Program-made: the position numbers and the translations under genes | Source: Streptomyces sp. NBC_00341 | GTDB lineage: Bacteria; Actinomycetota; Actinomycetes; Streptomycetales; Streptomycetaceae | Direction of reading: 5' to 3' | Length of the DNA stretch: 64,000 bases | Assembly: GCF_041435055.1 (NCBI RefSeq) | Contig: NZ_CP108002.1 | Location: 3,534,001-3,598,000 of the forward strand | In this document: positions 24,670 through 33,278 of the stretch, piece by piece | Layout: each line of letters starts with the position of its first letter | Numbering within the stretch: the stretch's first letter is position 1 | The notes under the pieces: model-generated | The model's database searches: none | What the model was told of the DNA's origin: nothing | The model's input: the letters and a program-made list of their open reading frames with translations, nothing else

Positions 24670-25554
24670 CTACGTGTGCGACGCGCGTTCTGCCTGGTCA
24701 GCGGCGCCTCCCGCACCGACAAGGCCCTTGCTGACGCCGTCCAGCCGGGAGCCGTACCGCATCATTTCGCGCCTGCCGCCGACGCCGAGCACCGACGGCA
24801 GGTAGCCGCGTACCGACTGCATGCCGCGCAGCCACCACTGGGCGTACACATGCGGCGAGCGGCGCTCGATACCGGCCACTATCCGGTCGACGGCCGGGCC
24901 GAGCGGGTACGTCCGGTTCGTCGGCCAGGGCAGCCGCTGGCGAAGCTCGCGCATGACGTCGTCCTCGTCGGCGCCGCGCACCATGTCGGTGTCGGTCCAG
25001 GAGAGGTAGCCGACGCCGACCTTCACGCCCCGGTAGCCGACCTCCGCGCGCAGGCTGTGCGCGAACGCCTCGACGCCCGACTTGGACGCGCAGTAGGCGG
25101 TCATCATCGGCGCGGGTGTCATCGCGGCGAGCGAGGCGATCTGGAGGAAGTAGCCCCGGCTCTCCATCAGGATCGGCAGGAACGCCCGGCAGGTGACCGC
25201 GCCGCCGATCAGGTTGACCTCGATGACCCGGCGCCAGGCGACCGGGTCGGAGTCGACGAACGGGCCGCCCGAGGCGACGCCCGCGTTGGCGACGACGACG
25301 TCGATCTTGCCGAAGCGCTCCTTGACCTCCTGGGCGACCCGGGACATCGTCTCGTGGTCGGTGACGTCCGCGTGCCAGTGGTCGCTGTCGCCGTGCAGCC
25401 GCTCCGAGACCTTCTTCAGCTCGTCCGGCTCCAGGCCGACCAGCGCGAGCGTCGCGCCGCGCGCCGAGAGCTTGCGGGCCAGCAGCTCGCCCACACCGCG
25501 CGCCGCGCCCGTGACGACGACGACCTGACCTTCGAGACTGTGCCTGCCGCTCAT
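24670..25554 (-). CDS. SDR family oxidoreductase, third gene of the BVMO operon
   Basis: 294 residues. TGAARGVG near residue 15 binds the cofactor; NAGVA, the catalytic Ser in QIASLAA and YCASK (Tyr and Lys) complete the active site. The C-terminal extension (VYAQWWLRGMQSVRGYLPSV) is typical of SadH-like members. ATG 25554 overlaps the hydrolase stop (ATGA). In the order monooxygenase-hydrolase-SDR it matches the mycobacterial mymA-lipR-sadH block, where such enzymes modify lipids or cyclic ketones. Confidence 0.92.
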   Translation of the reverse strand: MSGRHSLEGQVVVVTGAARGVGELLARKLSARGATLALVGLEPDELKKVSERLHGDSDHWHADVTDHETMSRVAQEVKERFGKIDVVVANAGVASGGPFVDSDPVAWRRVIEVNLIGGAVTCRAFLPILMESRGYFLQIASLAAMTPAPMMTAYCASKSGVEAFAHSLRAEVGYRGVKVGVGYLSWTDTDMVRGADEDDVMRELRQRLPWPTNRTYPLGPAVDRIVAGIERRSPHVYAQWWLRGMQSVRGYLPSVLGVGGRREMMRYGSRLDGVSKGLVGAGGAADQAERASHT

Positions 25555-26495
25555 GCGACCTCCTCCTCCTTGCCCTCTACACCAGCCGTATCGCGCAACG
25601 GGAGATACCCGGTCGCGAGTTCCCGGATCTTCGCCGTTACCGCTTCCGGTGCCTCCACCGGAGTCATGTGCCCCAGGCCCGCCAGCTCGGTGAGCCCGAG
25701 GGATTCGGGGAGCGCCGCCGCGATGGCGCGGGCGTGGGCGGGCGGCGTCAGCCGGTCCTCCGTACCCGCGATCACCGCGGTGGGCACCCGCAACTCCCGT
25801 ACGCCCTCTTCGAGATCGAGCTCCGCGAGTACGTGACCCCAGGCGAACCTGGGTCCGCGGGGGCAGGCGTGCACGATCCGGGCACAGGTGTCGACCCGGT
25901 CCGGCGCCGAACCCGCCCCCATCGTCGCGTACTTGAGGATGCGGCGGGACAGCGGAGTGACCGGTCCCAGCGGTGCGCGGGCGCCGAGGATCGCTCGGGT
26001 CAGCCGGGTCCGCAGCGCACCGGCTCGTATCGGCACAACCCGTGATTCGGCGATCAGCCGCGAACTGCCGGTGCTGCACAGCAGTATGGCAGCGGCGTGC
26101 TCGCGGAGTCCGGTCCGGCGGGCGGCGGCCATCATCGTCATGCCGCCCATGGAGTGGCCGGCCAGTATGGCCTTCTCGCCCGGTTCCAGGGTGGCGGCGA
26201 GCACCGCTTCGAGGTCGTCGGCCAGCGCGTCGGTCGTGTATCCGGCGGGGCCGACCGCGGGCGAGGTGCCGTGGCCGCGCTGGTCGTAGGCGATGACGCG
26301 GTGGTCGACGGCCAGGTCCCGTATCTGGGCGTCCCAGAAGCCGGTGTTGCAGGTCCAGCCGTGGGACAGGACGACTGCCGGGGCGTCGCTCTGTCCGTGG
26401 ACCTCTATGTGGATGCGGGAGCCGTCGGCGGAGACGGCCATGAGTTCGCGGGCGGGCACCGGGCGGGTGCTCCGGCCGGGCAGCGGGCGGCTCAT
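25551..26495 (-). CDS. Alpha/beta hydrolase, second gene of the BVMO operon
   Basis: 314 residues. Oxyanion-hole LSHGWTCN, nucleophile elbow AGHSMGG (Ser), acid in GTEDRLTP, and catalytic His in GLGHMTP near the C-terminus. ATG 26495 overlaps the monooxygenase stop, and its own stop overlaps the SDR start, so the three genes are translationally coupled. A natural role is hydrolysis of the ester or lactone produced by the Baeyer-Villiger enzyme (inference). Confidence 0.92.
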   Translation of the reverse strand: MSRPLPGRSTRPVPARELMAVSADGSRIHIEVHGQSDAPAVVLSHGWTCNTGFWDAQIRDLAVDHRVIAYDQRGHGTSPAVGPAGYTTDALADDLEAVLAATLEPGEKAILAGHSMGGMTMMAAARRTGLREHAAAILLCSTGSSRLIAESRVVPIRAGALRTRLTRAILGARAPLGPVTPLSRRILKYATMGAGSAPDRVDTCARIVHACPRGPRFAWGHVLAELDLEEGVRELRVPTAVIAGTEDRLTPPAHARAIAAALPESLGLTELAGLGHMTPVEAPEAVTAKIRELATGYLPLRDTAGVEGKEEEVA

Positions 26496-28012
26496 CCGGC
26501 GACCTCCTCGGAGACGGCGTTCTCCGTACTCCGCTGCGCGGGTACCCGGACGACCTGGTACTCCGCGATGTCGACCGCCCGGGTCGCCCTGCGGAACTCG
26601 GCGGTGGTGCCGGGCCAGACGGTGGTGTTGCGGCCGTTGGCGTCCAGGTACCAGCTGGTGCAGCCGCCGGTGTTCCAGACGGTGCGCTTCATCCGTTCCT
26701 GGACGCGGCGGTTCCAGGTTCCGACGGCGGAGGGGCGCGCGTCGAGGGCGACCTTTCCGCCGAGGACGTCGAGCTGGCGGAGGTAGTCGGCCATGTAGTT
26801 CAGCTGCGCCTCGATCATCAGGATCATCGAGGAGTTCCCGAGGCCCGTGTTGGGGCCGATGATCGTCATCCAGTTGGGGAAGCCGGCCGCGCTCGCGCCG
26901 CGCAGCGCCTGCATGCCGCCCTTCCACGACTCCGCGAGGGTGTGTCCCTCCGCGCCCACCACGCGGTCGGCTATCGGCATGTCCGTCACGTGGAAGCCGG
27001 TGCCGAGGACGATCGCGTCGACCTCGGCCTCCGTACCGTCCGAGGCGACGACCGTGGAGCCGCGCACCTCGCTCAGGCCGGAGGCGACCACGTCCACGTT
27101 GGGCTGGGCGAGCGCCGGGTAGTACGCGCTGGAGAGCAGGATGCGCTTGCAGCCGATGCGGTACGAGGGCGTCAGCTTGGCGCGCAGGGCCGGGTCCTTG
27201 ATGGAGCGGGCCATGTTGGACTTGGCTATCCGCTCGACCAGGCCCAGCTGGTCCGGGTGCTTGGTGAAGGCGCTGACCTGCAACTCCCTTATCCCCCACA
27301 GCAGTCCGCGGCGCGCGGTGCCGGTGAAGGGGAGCGTGCGGTGCAGCCAGCGCTCGGCGCCGCTGATCTGCCGGTCCATGCGCGGCATGACCCAGGGCGG
27401 GGTGCGCTGGAAGAGGGTGAGCTTCGCGGCCTTCGGCTGGATCGACGGCACGATCTGGATCGCGGAGGCGCCGGTGCCGATCATCGCGACGCGCTTGCCG
27501 GTCAGGTCCGCGTCGTGGTCCCAGCGGGCGGAGTGGAAGACCTTGCCGGGGAAGTCCGCGAGCCCGGGGATGTCGGGCAGCTTCGGGTCGGAGAGCGGCC
27601 CGGTCGCGGAGACGACGACATCGGCCACGACGGTCGTGCCGTTCGCGCTCTCGATGACCCAGTGCAGCTCGTCGCCGTCCCAACGCATCATCGTCACCTC
27701 ATGGTTGAGCCTGAGGTGCGGGCGCAGCCCGAAGGTGTCCGCGACGTGCTCCAGGTAGGCGCGGATGTGCTCCTGCCCGGAGAAGGTGCGCGGCCACTCG
27801 GGGTTGGGGGCGAACGAGAACGAGTAGAGGTGGGACGGTACGTCGCAGGCGCAGCCCGGATAGCTGTTGTCGCGCCAGGTGCCGCCGACCGAACCGGCGC
27901 GTTCCAGGATCACGAAATCGGTGATGCCTTCGCGGCGGAGCCGGACAGCGGCTCCGAGGCCCCCGAATCCGGATCCGATCACCGCCACTCGTACATGTTC
28001 GTGCTGGGCCAT
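26492..28012 (-). CDS. Type I Baeyer-Villiger / flavin monooxygenase
   Basis: 506 residues from ATG 28012 with GGGAGG eight bases upstream. FAD motif GSGFGGLG (N-terminus), the BVMO fingerprint FPGKVFHSARWD (FxGxxxHxxxW), second Rossmann motif GTGASA for NADPH, and ATGP and GTGFHVTD further on. Catalyses NADPH/O2-dependent oxygen insertion next to a carbonyl, or hydroxylation. First gene of the three-gene operon, divergent from a MerR gene that probably controls it. Confidence 0.94.
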   Translation of the reverse strand: MAQHEHVRVAVIGSGFGGLGAAVRLRREGITDFVILERAGSVGGTWRDNSYPGCACDVPSHLYSFSFAPNPEWPRTFSGQEHIRAYLEHVADTFGLRPHLRLNHEVTMMRWDGDELHWVIESANGTTVVADVVVSATGPLSDPKLPDIPGLADFPGKVFHSARWDHDADLTGKRVAMIGTGASAIQIVPSIQPKAAKLTLFQRTPPWVMPRMDRQISGAERWLHRTLPFTGTARRGLLWGIRELQVSAFTKHPDQLGLVERIAKSNMARSIKDPALRAKLTPSYRIGCKRILLSSAYYPALAQPNVDVVASGLSEVRGSTVVASDGTEAEVDAIVLGTGFHVTDMPIADRVVGAEGHTLAESWKGGMQALRGASAAGFPNWMTIIGPNTGLGNSSMILMIEAQLNYMADYLRQLDVLGGKVALDARPSAVGTWNRRVQERMKRTVWNTGGCTSWYLDANGRNTTVWPGTTAEFRRATRAVDIAEYQVVRVPAQRSTENAVSEEVAG

Positions 28013-28045
28013 GCTGCAGCCTCCCCGCGGTACGTCACACGACTC

Positions 28046-28063
28046 TGCCAGCAATCACTGGCA
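28046..28063. promoter_or_regulatory. Inverted repeat in the BVMO-merR divergent promoter
   Basis: TGCCAG-caatca-CTGGCA, perfect 6-bp arms, 34 bp upstream of the monooxygenase start. It is placed to be the operator of the divergent MerR-type regulator. Confidence 0.45.
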
Positions 28064-28174
28064 CAGTTGGGAGACTAGAGCAGCTCCGTACCGATGGGTA
28101 GGGGTGCGGCAGGGGAAAGTTACCGGCGGTACAACAAGCGGCCCCCGCAGCGGGGCGGCCGGTAGGGTGCGGGG

Positions 28175-28840
28175 GTGGCTGACGGAGACGAGCACCGCGA
28201 ATACCGCATGGAGGAGCTGGCCAAGGAGGCCGGCATCCCCGTCCGGACCCTGCGCTTCTACCGCGAGCGCGGCCTGATCTCACCACCGCGCCGCGAGGGC
28301 CGCATCGCCTGGTACGACGACCACCACCTCGCCCGGCTGCGCACGATCACGGGCCTGCTGGAGCGCGGCCACACCCTCACCGGCATCGCGGACCTGGCCC
28401 GCACCTTCGAGAGCGGCCGCGACGTGGCCGAGGTGCTGGGCCTGGGCGAACCGACGGAGGAGACCCCGGTCCGGCTCACGCCCGAGCAACTCGCGGACTA
28501 CTTCGAGACCGAGTCGACCCCGGAGAACCTGGCGGCCGCGATGGAGCTGGGCTACCTCGGCACGGACGGCGACGAGATCGTGCACATCAGCCGCCGCCTC
28601 CTGGAGGTCTCCGCCGAACTCGTACGGGAGGGCGTCCCGCTCGCCACCGTCCTCGCCTCCGGCCGCCGCGTCCGCGAACACGCGGACGCCCTGGCGGACC
28701 TCTTCGTCTCGACCCTGCGCGATCACAGCACACAGGAAGAGCCTCCCCAACTCCGCCCACTGGCACGCGCGGTGGTGGACGCGGAACTCTCCATGGCCCT
28801 GGACCGGCGACTGCGCCGCGACGCGGAGGGGGCGGAGTAG
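28175..28840 (+). CDS. MerR-family transcriptional regulator
   Basis: 221 residues from GTG 28175. The N-terminal MerR winged helix is clear: YRMEELAKEAGIPVRTLRFY, RERGLISPPRREGRIAWYDD and HLARLRTITGLLERGHTL. The C-terminal effector region is helical and has no cysteine metal site, suggesting an organic ligand. Divergent from the BVMO operon (162 bp between starts). Confidence 0.93.
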   Translation: MADGDEHREYRMEELAKEAGIPVRTLRFYRERGLISPPRREGRIAWYDDHHLARLRTITGLLERGHTLTGIADLARTFESGRDVAEVLGLGEPTEETPVRLTPEQLADYFETESTPENLAAAMELGYLGTDGDEIVHISRRLLEVSAELVREGVPLATVLASGRRVREHADALADLFVSTLRDHSTQEEPPQLRPLARAVVDAELSMALDRRLRRDAEGAE

Positions 28841-28917
28841 CGGAGGACCGCCCCCTGCTGCTCGTACACCACCGTCACATCCCGAGCACCGCACATGGCG
28901 GCGTGATCAAATAGGGG

Positions 28918-29466
28918 ATGAAATCGTTCTGGGTCGGCACACGGATACGCCTGCGCGGCATCGAACCCGACGACTGGACCGGGTTCATGCGATTCGCCGA
29001 GGACGAGGAGCGGTTGGGCGACCTGCTGCACCCGCCGCGTTCCGCAGCGTGCGTCCGTGACTGGGCAAAGGAGCAGGCCGCCGCCAAATCCGACGGCGAC
29101 TGCTTCCAGCTGGCGATCGAATCCGTCGACACGGGGGAAATGGTCGGTGCCATCGGCTCGCACCACGCCGATCCACGTGCGGGCTGGTTCGAGTACGGCG
29201 TCACGATCGGCGCTGATCACCGCGGTAAAGGCTACGCGGCAGAGGCCGTGGTCATGCTGCTGCGCTTCATGTTCTGCGAGCGGCGCTTCCATAAGTGCGG
29301 GGCGCGGATCTTCGCGCACAACGAGGCATCGTTGGCATTGCACCGGCGGCTCGGTTTCGTCGAGGAGGGTCGGCTACGCGATCAGGTGTTCTTCGATGGC
29401 CGGCACCACGATGTAGTCATGATGGGCATCCTTGCCGCCGAGTTCGCGTTGTTGAGCGAAGCCTGA
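28918..29466 (+). CDS. GNAT acetyltransferase, RimJ/RimL type
   Basis: 182 residues from ATG 28918 (AGGGG just upstream). Starts with RIRLRGIEPDDWTGFMRFAE as in RimJ/RimL-type enzymes; acetyl-CoA P-loop HRGKGYAAEAV and the C-terminal HNEASLALHRRLGFVEEGRLR are present. Substrate unknown. Its 3' end is followed by a hexanucleotide repeat and a convergent second GNAT gene. Confidence 0.9.
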   Translation: MKSFWVGTRIRLRGIEPDDWTGFMRFAEDEERLGDLLHPPRSAACVRDWAKEQAAAKSDGDCFQLAIESVDTGEMVGAIGSHHADPRAGWFEYGVTIGADHRGKGYAAEAVVMLLRFMFCERRFHKCGARIFAHNEASLALHRRLGFVEEGRLRDQVFFDGRHHDVVMMGILAAEFALLSEA

Positions 29467-29495
29467 TCACCGGTCTCCGGGCGACGCCCATGCGC

Positions 29496-29531
29496 GTGTG
29501 CGTGTGCGTGTGCGTGTGCGTGTGCGTGTGC
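29496..29531. repeat. Six perfect tandem copies of GTGTGC
   Basis: 36 bp of uninterrupted hexanucleotide repeat between two convergent GNAT genes. Perfect microsatellites are uncommon in this genome type. On either strand it is open in some frames, but it is not part of a real gene. Confidence 0.95.
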
Positions 29532-29540
29532 GCCGCAGGA

Positions 29541-30080
29541 TCATCGCGGAGACAGGAACACGACGATGTCCGTCTCATTACCCGGCATGGGCTCGGGCTC
29601 CTGCCATCCGATGCGGCGGTAGAAGGCAAGCGTGTCGTGTGCCTGGTTCCAGGTCAGTAGCCACGCCCGACCCCTGGGCCCGCGCCCGGTGGCGGTGAGG
29701 GCAGACAGCAGTCGGCGTCCCAGGCCCGTGCCGCGGGCGTGGGACCGTACTCCCAGCTCGTCGATCTCGAAGGCGCCGATCAGCAGCTCGTTCACTCGGT
29801 CTGCGCCGATCCGGCTGGTCACCTTCCCGTAGGCACGGTCGGTACGGAACGGGTCCTGAGTGATCCACCCCGTAACAAAGCCCTCCACTTCACCGCTGTC
29901 CGACATGGCCAGGACGGCGCGGAATCCGGGGCGTCGCGCGTCCGTCTCCAGCCGTTCCCGGAACGCCGCCCCGGTCGCCTCGGCGTCCCGTTGCTCCCAG
30001 GGCGGGGCGGTGAATACCTCGACGTAGGCCTCGGTGAGCTCGTCGGCGAAATCAAGGATGTCCAGCCCGAAGTACCGCAT
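29541..30080 (-). CDS. GNAT acetyltransferase
   Basis: 179 residues. The GNAT core is visible in ELGVRSHARGTGLGRRLLSA (P-loop RGTGLG) and the helix/strand pair ...WLLTWNQAHDTLAFYRRIGW. The N-terminal part (YVEVFTAPPWEQRDAEATGA) matches small acyl-CoA transferases of actinomycetes. ATG 30080. It converges with the previous acetyltransferase. Substrate unknown. Confidence 0.88.
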   Translation of the reverse strand: MRYFGLDILDFADELTEAYVEVFTAPPWEQRDAEATGAAFRERLETDARRPGFRAVLAMSDSGEVEGFVTGWITQDPFRTDRAYGKVTSRIGADRVNELLIGAFEIDELGVRSHARGTGLGRRLLSALTATGRGPRGRAWLLTWNQAHDTLAFYRRIGWQEPEPMPGNETDIVVFLSPR

Positions 30081-30202
30081 GGAGAGTCAACCTACCCCTC
30101 GGTCCTCACCACTTCACGCGGAGACCGGAGGACTTGGCCGAACCCCCAGCACAGGGGCGGCCGTTGACCCGCCGGACGCACGGGGCCATCGACTGCCGCT
30201 CC

Positions 30203-31018
30203 CTACAGTTCGAAAACGGCAGTCACAGGCGCGTGATCACTCCACCGTTCCGCATGGCTCGCGGCCCTCTCCACGTACGCCTTCGCCGCACGCTCCGCCA
30301 GGCGAGGCGAGGCGACGATGAGGTCGATCCGCCAGCCCGTGTCGTTGTCGAAGGCGCGGCCCCGGTAGGACCACCACGAGTACGGGCCCTCGACGTCCGG
30401 GTGCAGGGCCCGTACGACGTCGACGTACGCGGCCTCCTCGAAGACGCGGGTCAGCCAGGCCCGCTCCTCGGGGAGGAAGCCGGAGTTCTTCTTGTTGCCC
30501 TTCCAGTTCTTGAGGTCGGCCTCCTGGTGGGCGATGTTCCAGTCGCCGCACACCACGACCTCGCGGCCCTCGGCGGCGGCCCGCGCCTTCAGCCCGGCCA
30601 GGTAAAGGAGGAAGGCCGCCATGAAGCGCTCCTTCTCCTCCTGCCGCTCCGTGCCGACCTCGCCCGAGGGCAGGTACAGGCTCGCGACCGTGACACCCGG
30701 CAGGTCGATCTCGACGTACCGGCCGCTCGCGTCGAACTCCTCGGCCCCGGCGTCCCCGAAGCCGCCGAACCCGATCTGGACCCGCTCGGGCGCCCGGCGG
30801 GAGTAGAGCGAGACCCCGGCCCGGCCCTTGGCGGCGGCCGGGGCGTGGACGGTGTGCCAGCCCTCCGGCTCCCGTACGTCCTCGGGCAGCTGCTGCGCCT
30901 CGGCCCGCACCTCCTGGAGGCAGATCACATCGGCGTCGGTCTGCGCCAGCCACTCGACGAAGCCCTTCTTGGCGGCGGCGCGGAGACCATTTACATTCAC
31001 GGAGGTCACAGTGAGCAT
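30203..31018 (-). CDS. xth: Exodeoxyribonuclease III (AP endonuclease)
   Basis: 271 residues, full length for the ExoIII/APE1 family. Catalytic motifs in order: SVNVNGLRAA (Asn), CLQEVRA (Glu metal ligand), SLYLPSGE, VVCGDWNIAH (Asp/Asn), GWRIDLIVAS (Asp) and ERWSDHAPV (Asp-His at the C-terminus). Cleaves 5' of abasic sites in base-excision repair. ATG 31018; an upstream in-frame extension has no ribosome site. Divergent from a GNAT gene. Confidence 0.95.
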   Translation of the reverse strand: MLTVTSVNVNGLRAAAKKGFVEWLAQTDADVICLQEVRAEAQQLPEDVREPEGWHTVHAPAAAKGRAGVSLYSRRAPERVQIGFGGFGDAGAEEFDASGRYVEIDLPGVTVASLYLPSGEVGTERQEEKERFMAAFLLYLAGLKARAAAEGREVVVCGDWNIAHQEADLKNWKGNKKNSGFLPEERAWLTRVFEEAAYVDVVRALHPDVEGPYSWWSYRGRAFDNDTGWRIDLIVASPRLAERAAKAYVERAASHAERWSDHAPVTAVFEL

Positions 31019-31068
31019 CCCGGCACGATACCGACATCCAGGCATCGCATACATGTACGATTGCCCGC

Positions 31069-31560
31069 ATGAATATCCAGACACGGGCCTTCGACCACCC
31101 CGACGCCGTCAAACTCAACGACTGGGTGCAGCTCGAATACGCCGAGCGCTACGGGGACGAGGGCGATGTCACACCGCTGGACGCCACGATGTTCGACCCG
31201 CCGCACGGGCTGTACCTGATCGCCTACGACGCGTCGGACAGCCCGGTCGCCACCGGCGGCTGGCGCTCGCAGGAGCGCAACGCCGAGGGGTACTCGGACG
31301 GGGACGCCGAGCTGAAGCGGATGTACGTCATACCCGAGGGGCGCGGCCACGGCCTGGCCCGCCGCATCCTGGCCGCGCTGGAGGCCGACGCCCGTGCCGC
31401 CGGCCGCGTCCGCATGGTGCTGGAGACCGGCGACAAGCAGCCGGAGGCGATCGCCCTGTACCTCTCCAGCGGCTACGAGCCCTGCGAGAAGTTCGGCCAC
31501 TACCGCATGTACCCCAACAGCCACTGCTTCGCGAAGCCGCTGCGGGACGGGACGGCTTGA
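31069..31560 (+). CDS. GNAT acetyltransferase
   Basis: 163 residues. Core motifs AELKRMYVIPEGRGHGLARR (acetyl-CoA loop GRGHGL) and ALYLSSGYEPCEKFGHYRMY. Resembles single-domain GNATs acting on small amines or acids. ATG 31069, 51 bp from the divergent xth start. Confidence 0.9.
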   Translation: MNIQTRAFDHPDAVKLNDWVQLEYAERYGDEGDVTPLDATMFDPPHGLYLIAYDASDSPVATGGWRSQERNAEGYSDGDAELKRMYVIPEGRGHGLARRILAALEADARAAGRVRMVLETGDKQPEAIALYLSSGYEPCEKFGHYRMYPNSHCFAKPLRDGTA

Positions 31561-31598
31561 TCATTGAAGTCGAGTTCAAGGAAGTTAATTTTTCAGCG

Positions 31599-31625
31599 TT
31601 GACTCCTCAATAAATTCAATATAGA
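31599..31625 (+). promoter_or_regulatory. Candidate promoter of the DUF2089/SHOCT cluster
   Basis: TTGACT (31599-31604) and TATAGA (31620-31625), spacer 15 bp, in the most AT-rich island of this region (31580-31630), about 60 bp before GTG 31686. It fits a sigma-70-like promoter with a slightly short spacer. Confidence 0.45.
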
Positions 31626-31685
31626 ACTGCACATGAGCGCATGCACGGATGAGTGCACGCGCGTACGAGTGCAGAGGAGCCGAGG

Positions 31686-32048
31686 GTGGACTGGCAGGAA
31701 CTGACGGACCTGACGCAGGGCCGGCCGTTCGTGGTCGAGCGCGTCCGGCTCACCGACAGCGATGTCGCGGTCGAGGGGCAGTTCGAGCCGCCGCAGCTGG
31801 CACAGCTGGCTGTCGACGACCAGGTGTTCGTCGCCGCGTTCGTGCGGTCGCACGGTTCGATCAAGGAGATGGAGCGGATCTTCGGGGTGAGCTACCCGAC
31901 GATCAAGTCCCGGCTGAAGCGGATCGCGGAACGGCTCGACTTCGTCGACACCGACCCGGCGCCCGCCGGAGCCGATGTCCTCGACCGCCTCCAGCGCGGC
32001 GAGATCAGCGCCCAGGAGGCGCTGGACGAGCTGGAGCGGCCGCGGTGA
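31686..32048 (+). CDS. DUF2089-domain protein
   Basis: 120 residues from GTG 31686, behind GAGGAGCCGAGG. DUF2089 features: VEGQFEPPQLAQLAVDDQVF and FVRSHGSIKEMERIFGVSYP followed by IKSRLKRIAERL, a helix-turn-helix-like module; the C-terminal DRLQRGEISAQEALDELE helix is like the SHOCT motif. First of three overlapping genes; the stop overlaps the next GTG by 4 bases. Probably a regulator of a small envelope-stress-type operon (inference). Confidence 0.88.
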   Translation: MDWQELTDLTQGRPFVVERVRLTDSDVAVEGQFEPPQLAQLAVDDQVFVAAFVRSHGSIKEMERIFGVSYPTIKSRLKRIAERLDFVDTDPAPAGADVLDRLQRGEISAQEALDELERPR

Positions 32049-32308
32049 TCCCGCAACTGCTGACGGTGGGCTACCGCCGCACCAACGGCAACCGGCGCCG
32101 GCTGCACATCCCGCTCCTGCCGGTGGCTGTGGTGCTGTCGCCGCTGCTGCTGATCTCCGTGGTGGCGGGACTGATCGCGTGCCGCCGCGCCTTCCGGCTG
32201 AGTCCGGTGAGCGCGCTTGCCGCTGCCTGGCGCCTGTTGTGGGCGCTGCCCGGCACCAGGTTCGAGATCGAGCAGGGACCGACAGCCTTCCAGCTGGGCG
32301 TCAGATGA
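32045..32308 (+). CDS. Small membrane protein
   Basis: 87 residues from GTG 32045 (GTGA overlap with the DUF2089 gene). One strong transmembrane segment, LPVAVVLSPLLLISVVAGLI, preceded by a basic stretch (RRTNGNRRRLHIP) that predicts an N-in topology. No family name. Its stop is overlapped by an ATG at 32305 that could extend the next gene. Confidence 0.78.
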   Translation: MIPQLLTVGYRRTNGNRRRLHIPLLPVAVVLSPLLLISVVAGLIACRRAFRLSPVSALAAAWRLLWALPGTRFEIEQGPTAFQLGVR

Positions 32309-32370
32309 CTCCGATGACTTCGACTTCGATGACTCCGATGGCTCCGATGACTTCACAGGGGAGAACAGCC

Positions 32371-32802
32371 ATGAACGAACAGCGTCGCCAGATCCTGCAG
32401 ATGCTGACAGAGGGCAAGATCAGCGCGGACGAGGCGGAGCGGCTGATCGACGCCCTCCAGCGCCAGCAGCCCGAGTCGGAGCGGGGAACCACGCCCCGCC
32501 CGAAGTCCCGGCCCAAGTACCTCCGGGTGATGGTGAATTCGGAGGACGACGGCACCGGCGAGGGCCCGAGCCGGGTCAACATCCAGGTTCCGCTGCAACT
32601 GCTGCGCGCCGGGGTCCGGATCGCCAGCCTCCTCCCTCCGCAGGCGCTCACCCGGGCCAACACGGGCCTGCGCAGGTCGGGCGTGCCGATCGACCTCACC
32701 GAGCTCAAGCCGGAGCACCTCGAGGAACTCGTCGAGCAGCTCGACGAGGTCACCGTCGACGTGGACGACCCCAGCGGCCAGGTGCGCATCTTCTGCGAGT
32801 AG
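32371..32802 (+). CDS. SHOCT-like (YvlB/LiaX N-terminal type) protein
   Basis: 143 residues from ATG 32371 with GGGGAG upstream. The N-terminal RRQILQMLTEGKISADEAER motif is the short helical module found in YvlB-like proteins. The rest (KYLRVMVNSEDD, VNIQVPLQLLRAGVRIASLL) matches the DUF4097-adjacent region. An in-frame ATG at 32305 overlaps the previous stop (ATGA) and would add a Met/Thr/Pro/Ser repeat leader. The trio resembles Bacillus yvl-type envelope-stress operons (inference). Confidence 0.83.
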   Translation: MNEQRRQILQMLTEGKISADEAERLIDALQRQQPESERGTTPRPKSRPKYLRVMVNSEDDGTGEGPSRVNIQVPLQLLRAGVRIASLLPPQALTRANTGLRRSGVPIDLTELKPEHLEELVEQLDEVTVDVDDPSGQVRIFCE

Positions 32803-32815
32803 CACCGCCGCGCTC

Positions 32816-33208
32816 CTACTCGTCCGCCGCCCGCTCGGCGGTCACGAGGTAGCCGGCGAACCTGACGTGGGGACGGGCCGTTGCCCATCCGTCCGCTTCC
32901 ACGACCGGAACCAACTCGGTCGAGCCCGGCACCGGGTACAGCACTTTGGCCGTGCTGCCGGAAGGTGCGTCGTACCGGCAGTGCACCTCAGTGGCGGCCA
33001 CCACCCGCAAAGGCGTCAACGGCTGCTCCTCCCCCGAGTCGTGATGCTCCTCGCGGAAGTCGATCTCCGCCGCACGATCGCTGCCGACGATGTCGGCGTA
33101 GTCCTCCGGATCGACTTCCAGCAGCTGCCACGCGACGGCGTCGCCCGGCCTGAAGGTGTCCCCGCAGCACTGCATCTGCCAGTCATCGACCCAAATCGTC
33201 AGCGTCAT
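32816..33208 (-). CDS. DUF6578 family protein
   Basis: 130 residues with the family start MTLTIWVDDWQMQCCGDTF followed by a RPGDAVAWQLL segment and a beta-rich remainder (VVAATEVHCRYDAP). Small, cytoplasmic, unknown function, frequent in streptomycetes. It is convergent with the SHOCT gene (13 bp apart) and downstream of the barstar gene. Confidence 0.8.
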   Translation of the reverse strand: MTLTIWVDDWQMQCCGDTFRPGDAVAWQLLEVDPEDYADIVGSDRAAEIDFREEHHDSGEEQPLTPLRVVAATEVHCRYDAPSGSTAKVLYPVPGSTELVPVVEADGWATARPHVRFAGYLVTAERAADE

Positions 33209-33241
33209 ACGGTCAACTATCCGCCGGGCGCCCTGATGCTC

Positions 33242-33278
33242 CAAAGCATTTCTCAGCTGCTGCAAAGCATTTCTCAGC
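33242..33278. repeat. Two 16-bp direct repeats at the end of the barstar gene
   Basis: CAAAGCATTTCTCAGC occurs at 33242-33257 and again at 33263-33278, a 21-bp period. The second copy contains the barstar stop codon, so the end of the gene has been duplicated into the spacer. It may be replication slippage or a small regulatory site for the DUF6578 gene. Confidence 0.85.

Noticed and set aside
29496..29531. Hexanucleotide repeat as part of a coding Arg/Val repeat protein
   Set aside because: The frames are short and sit between two convergent complete genes.
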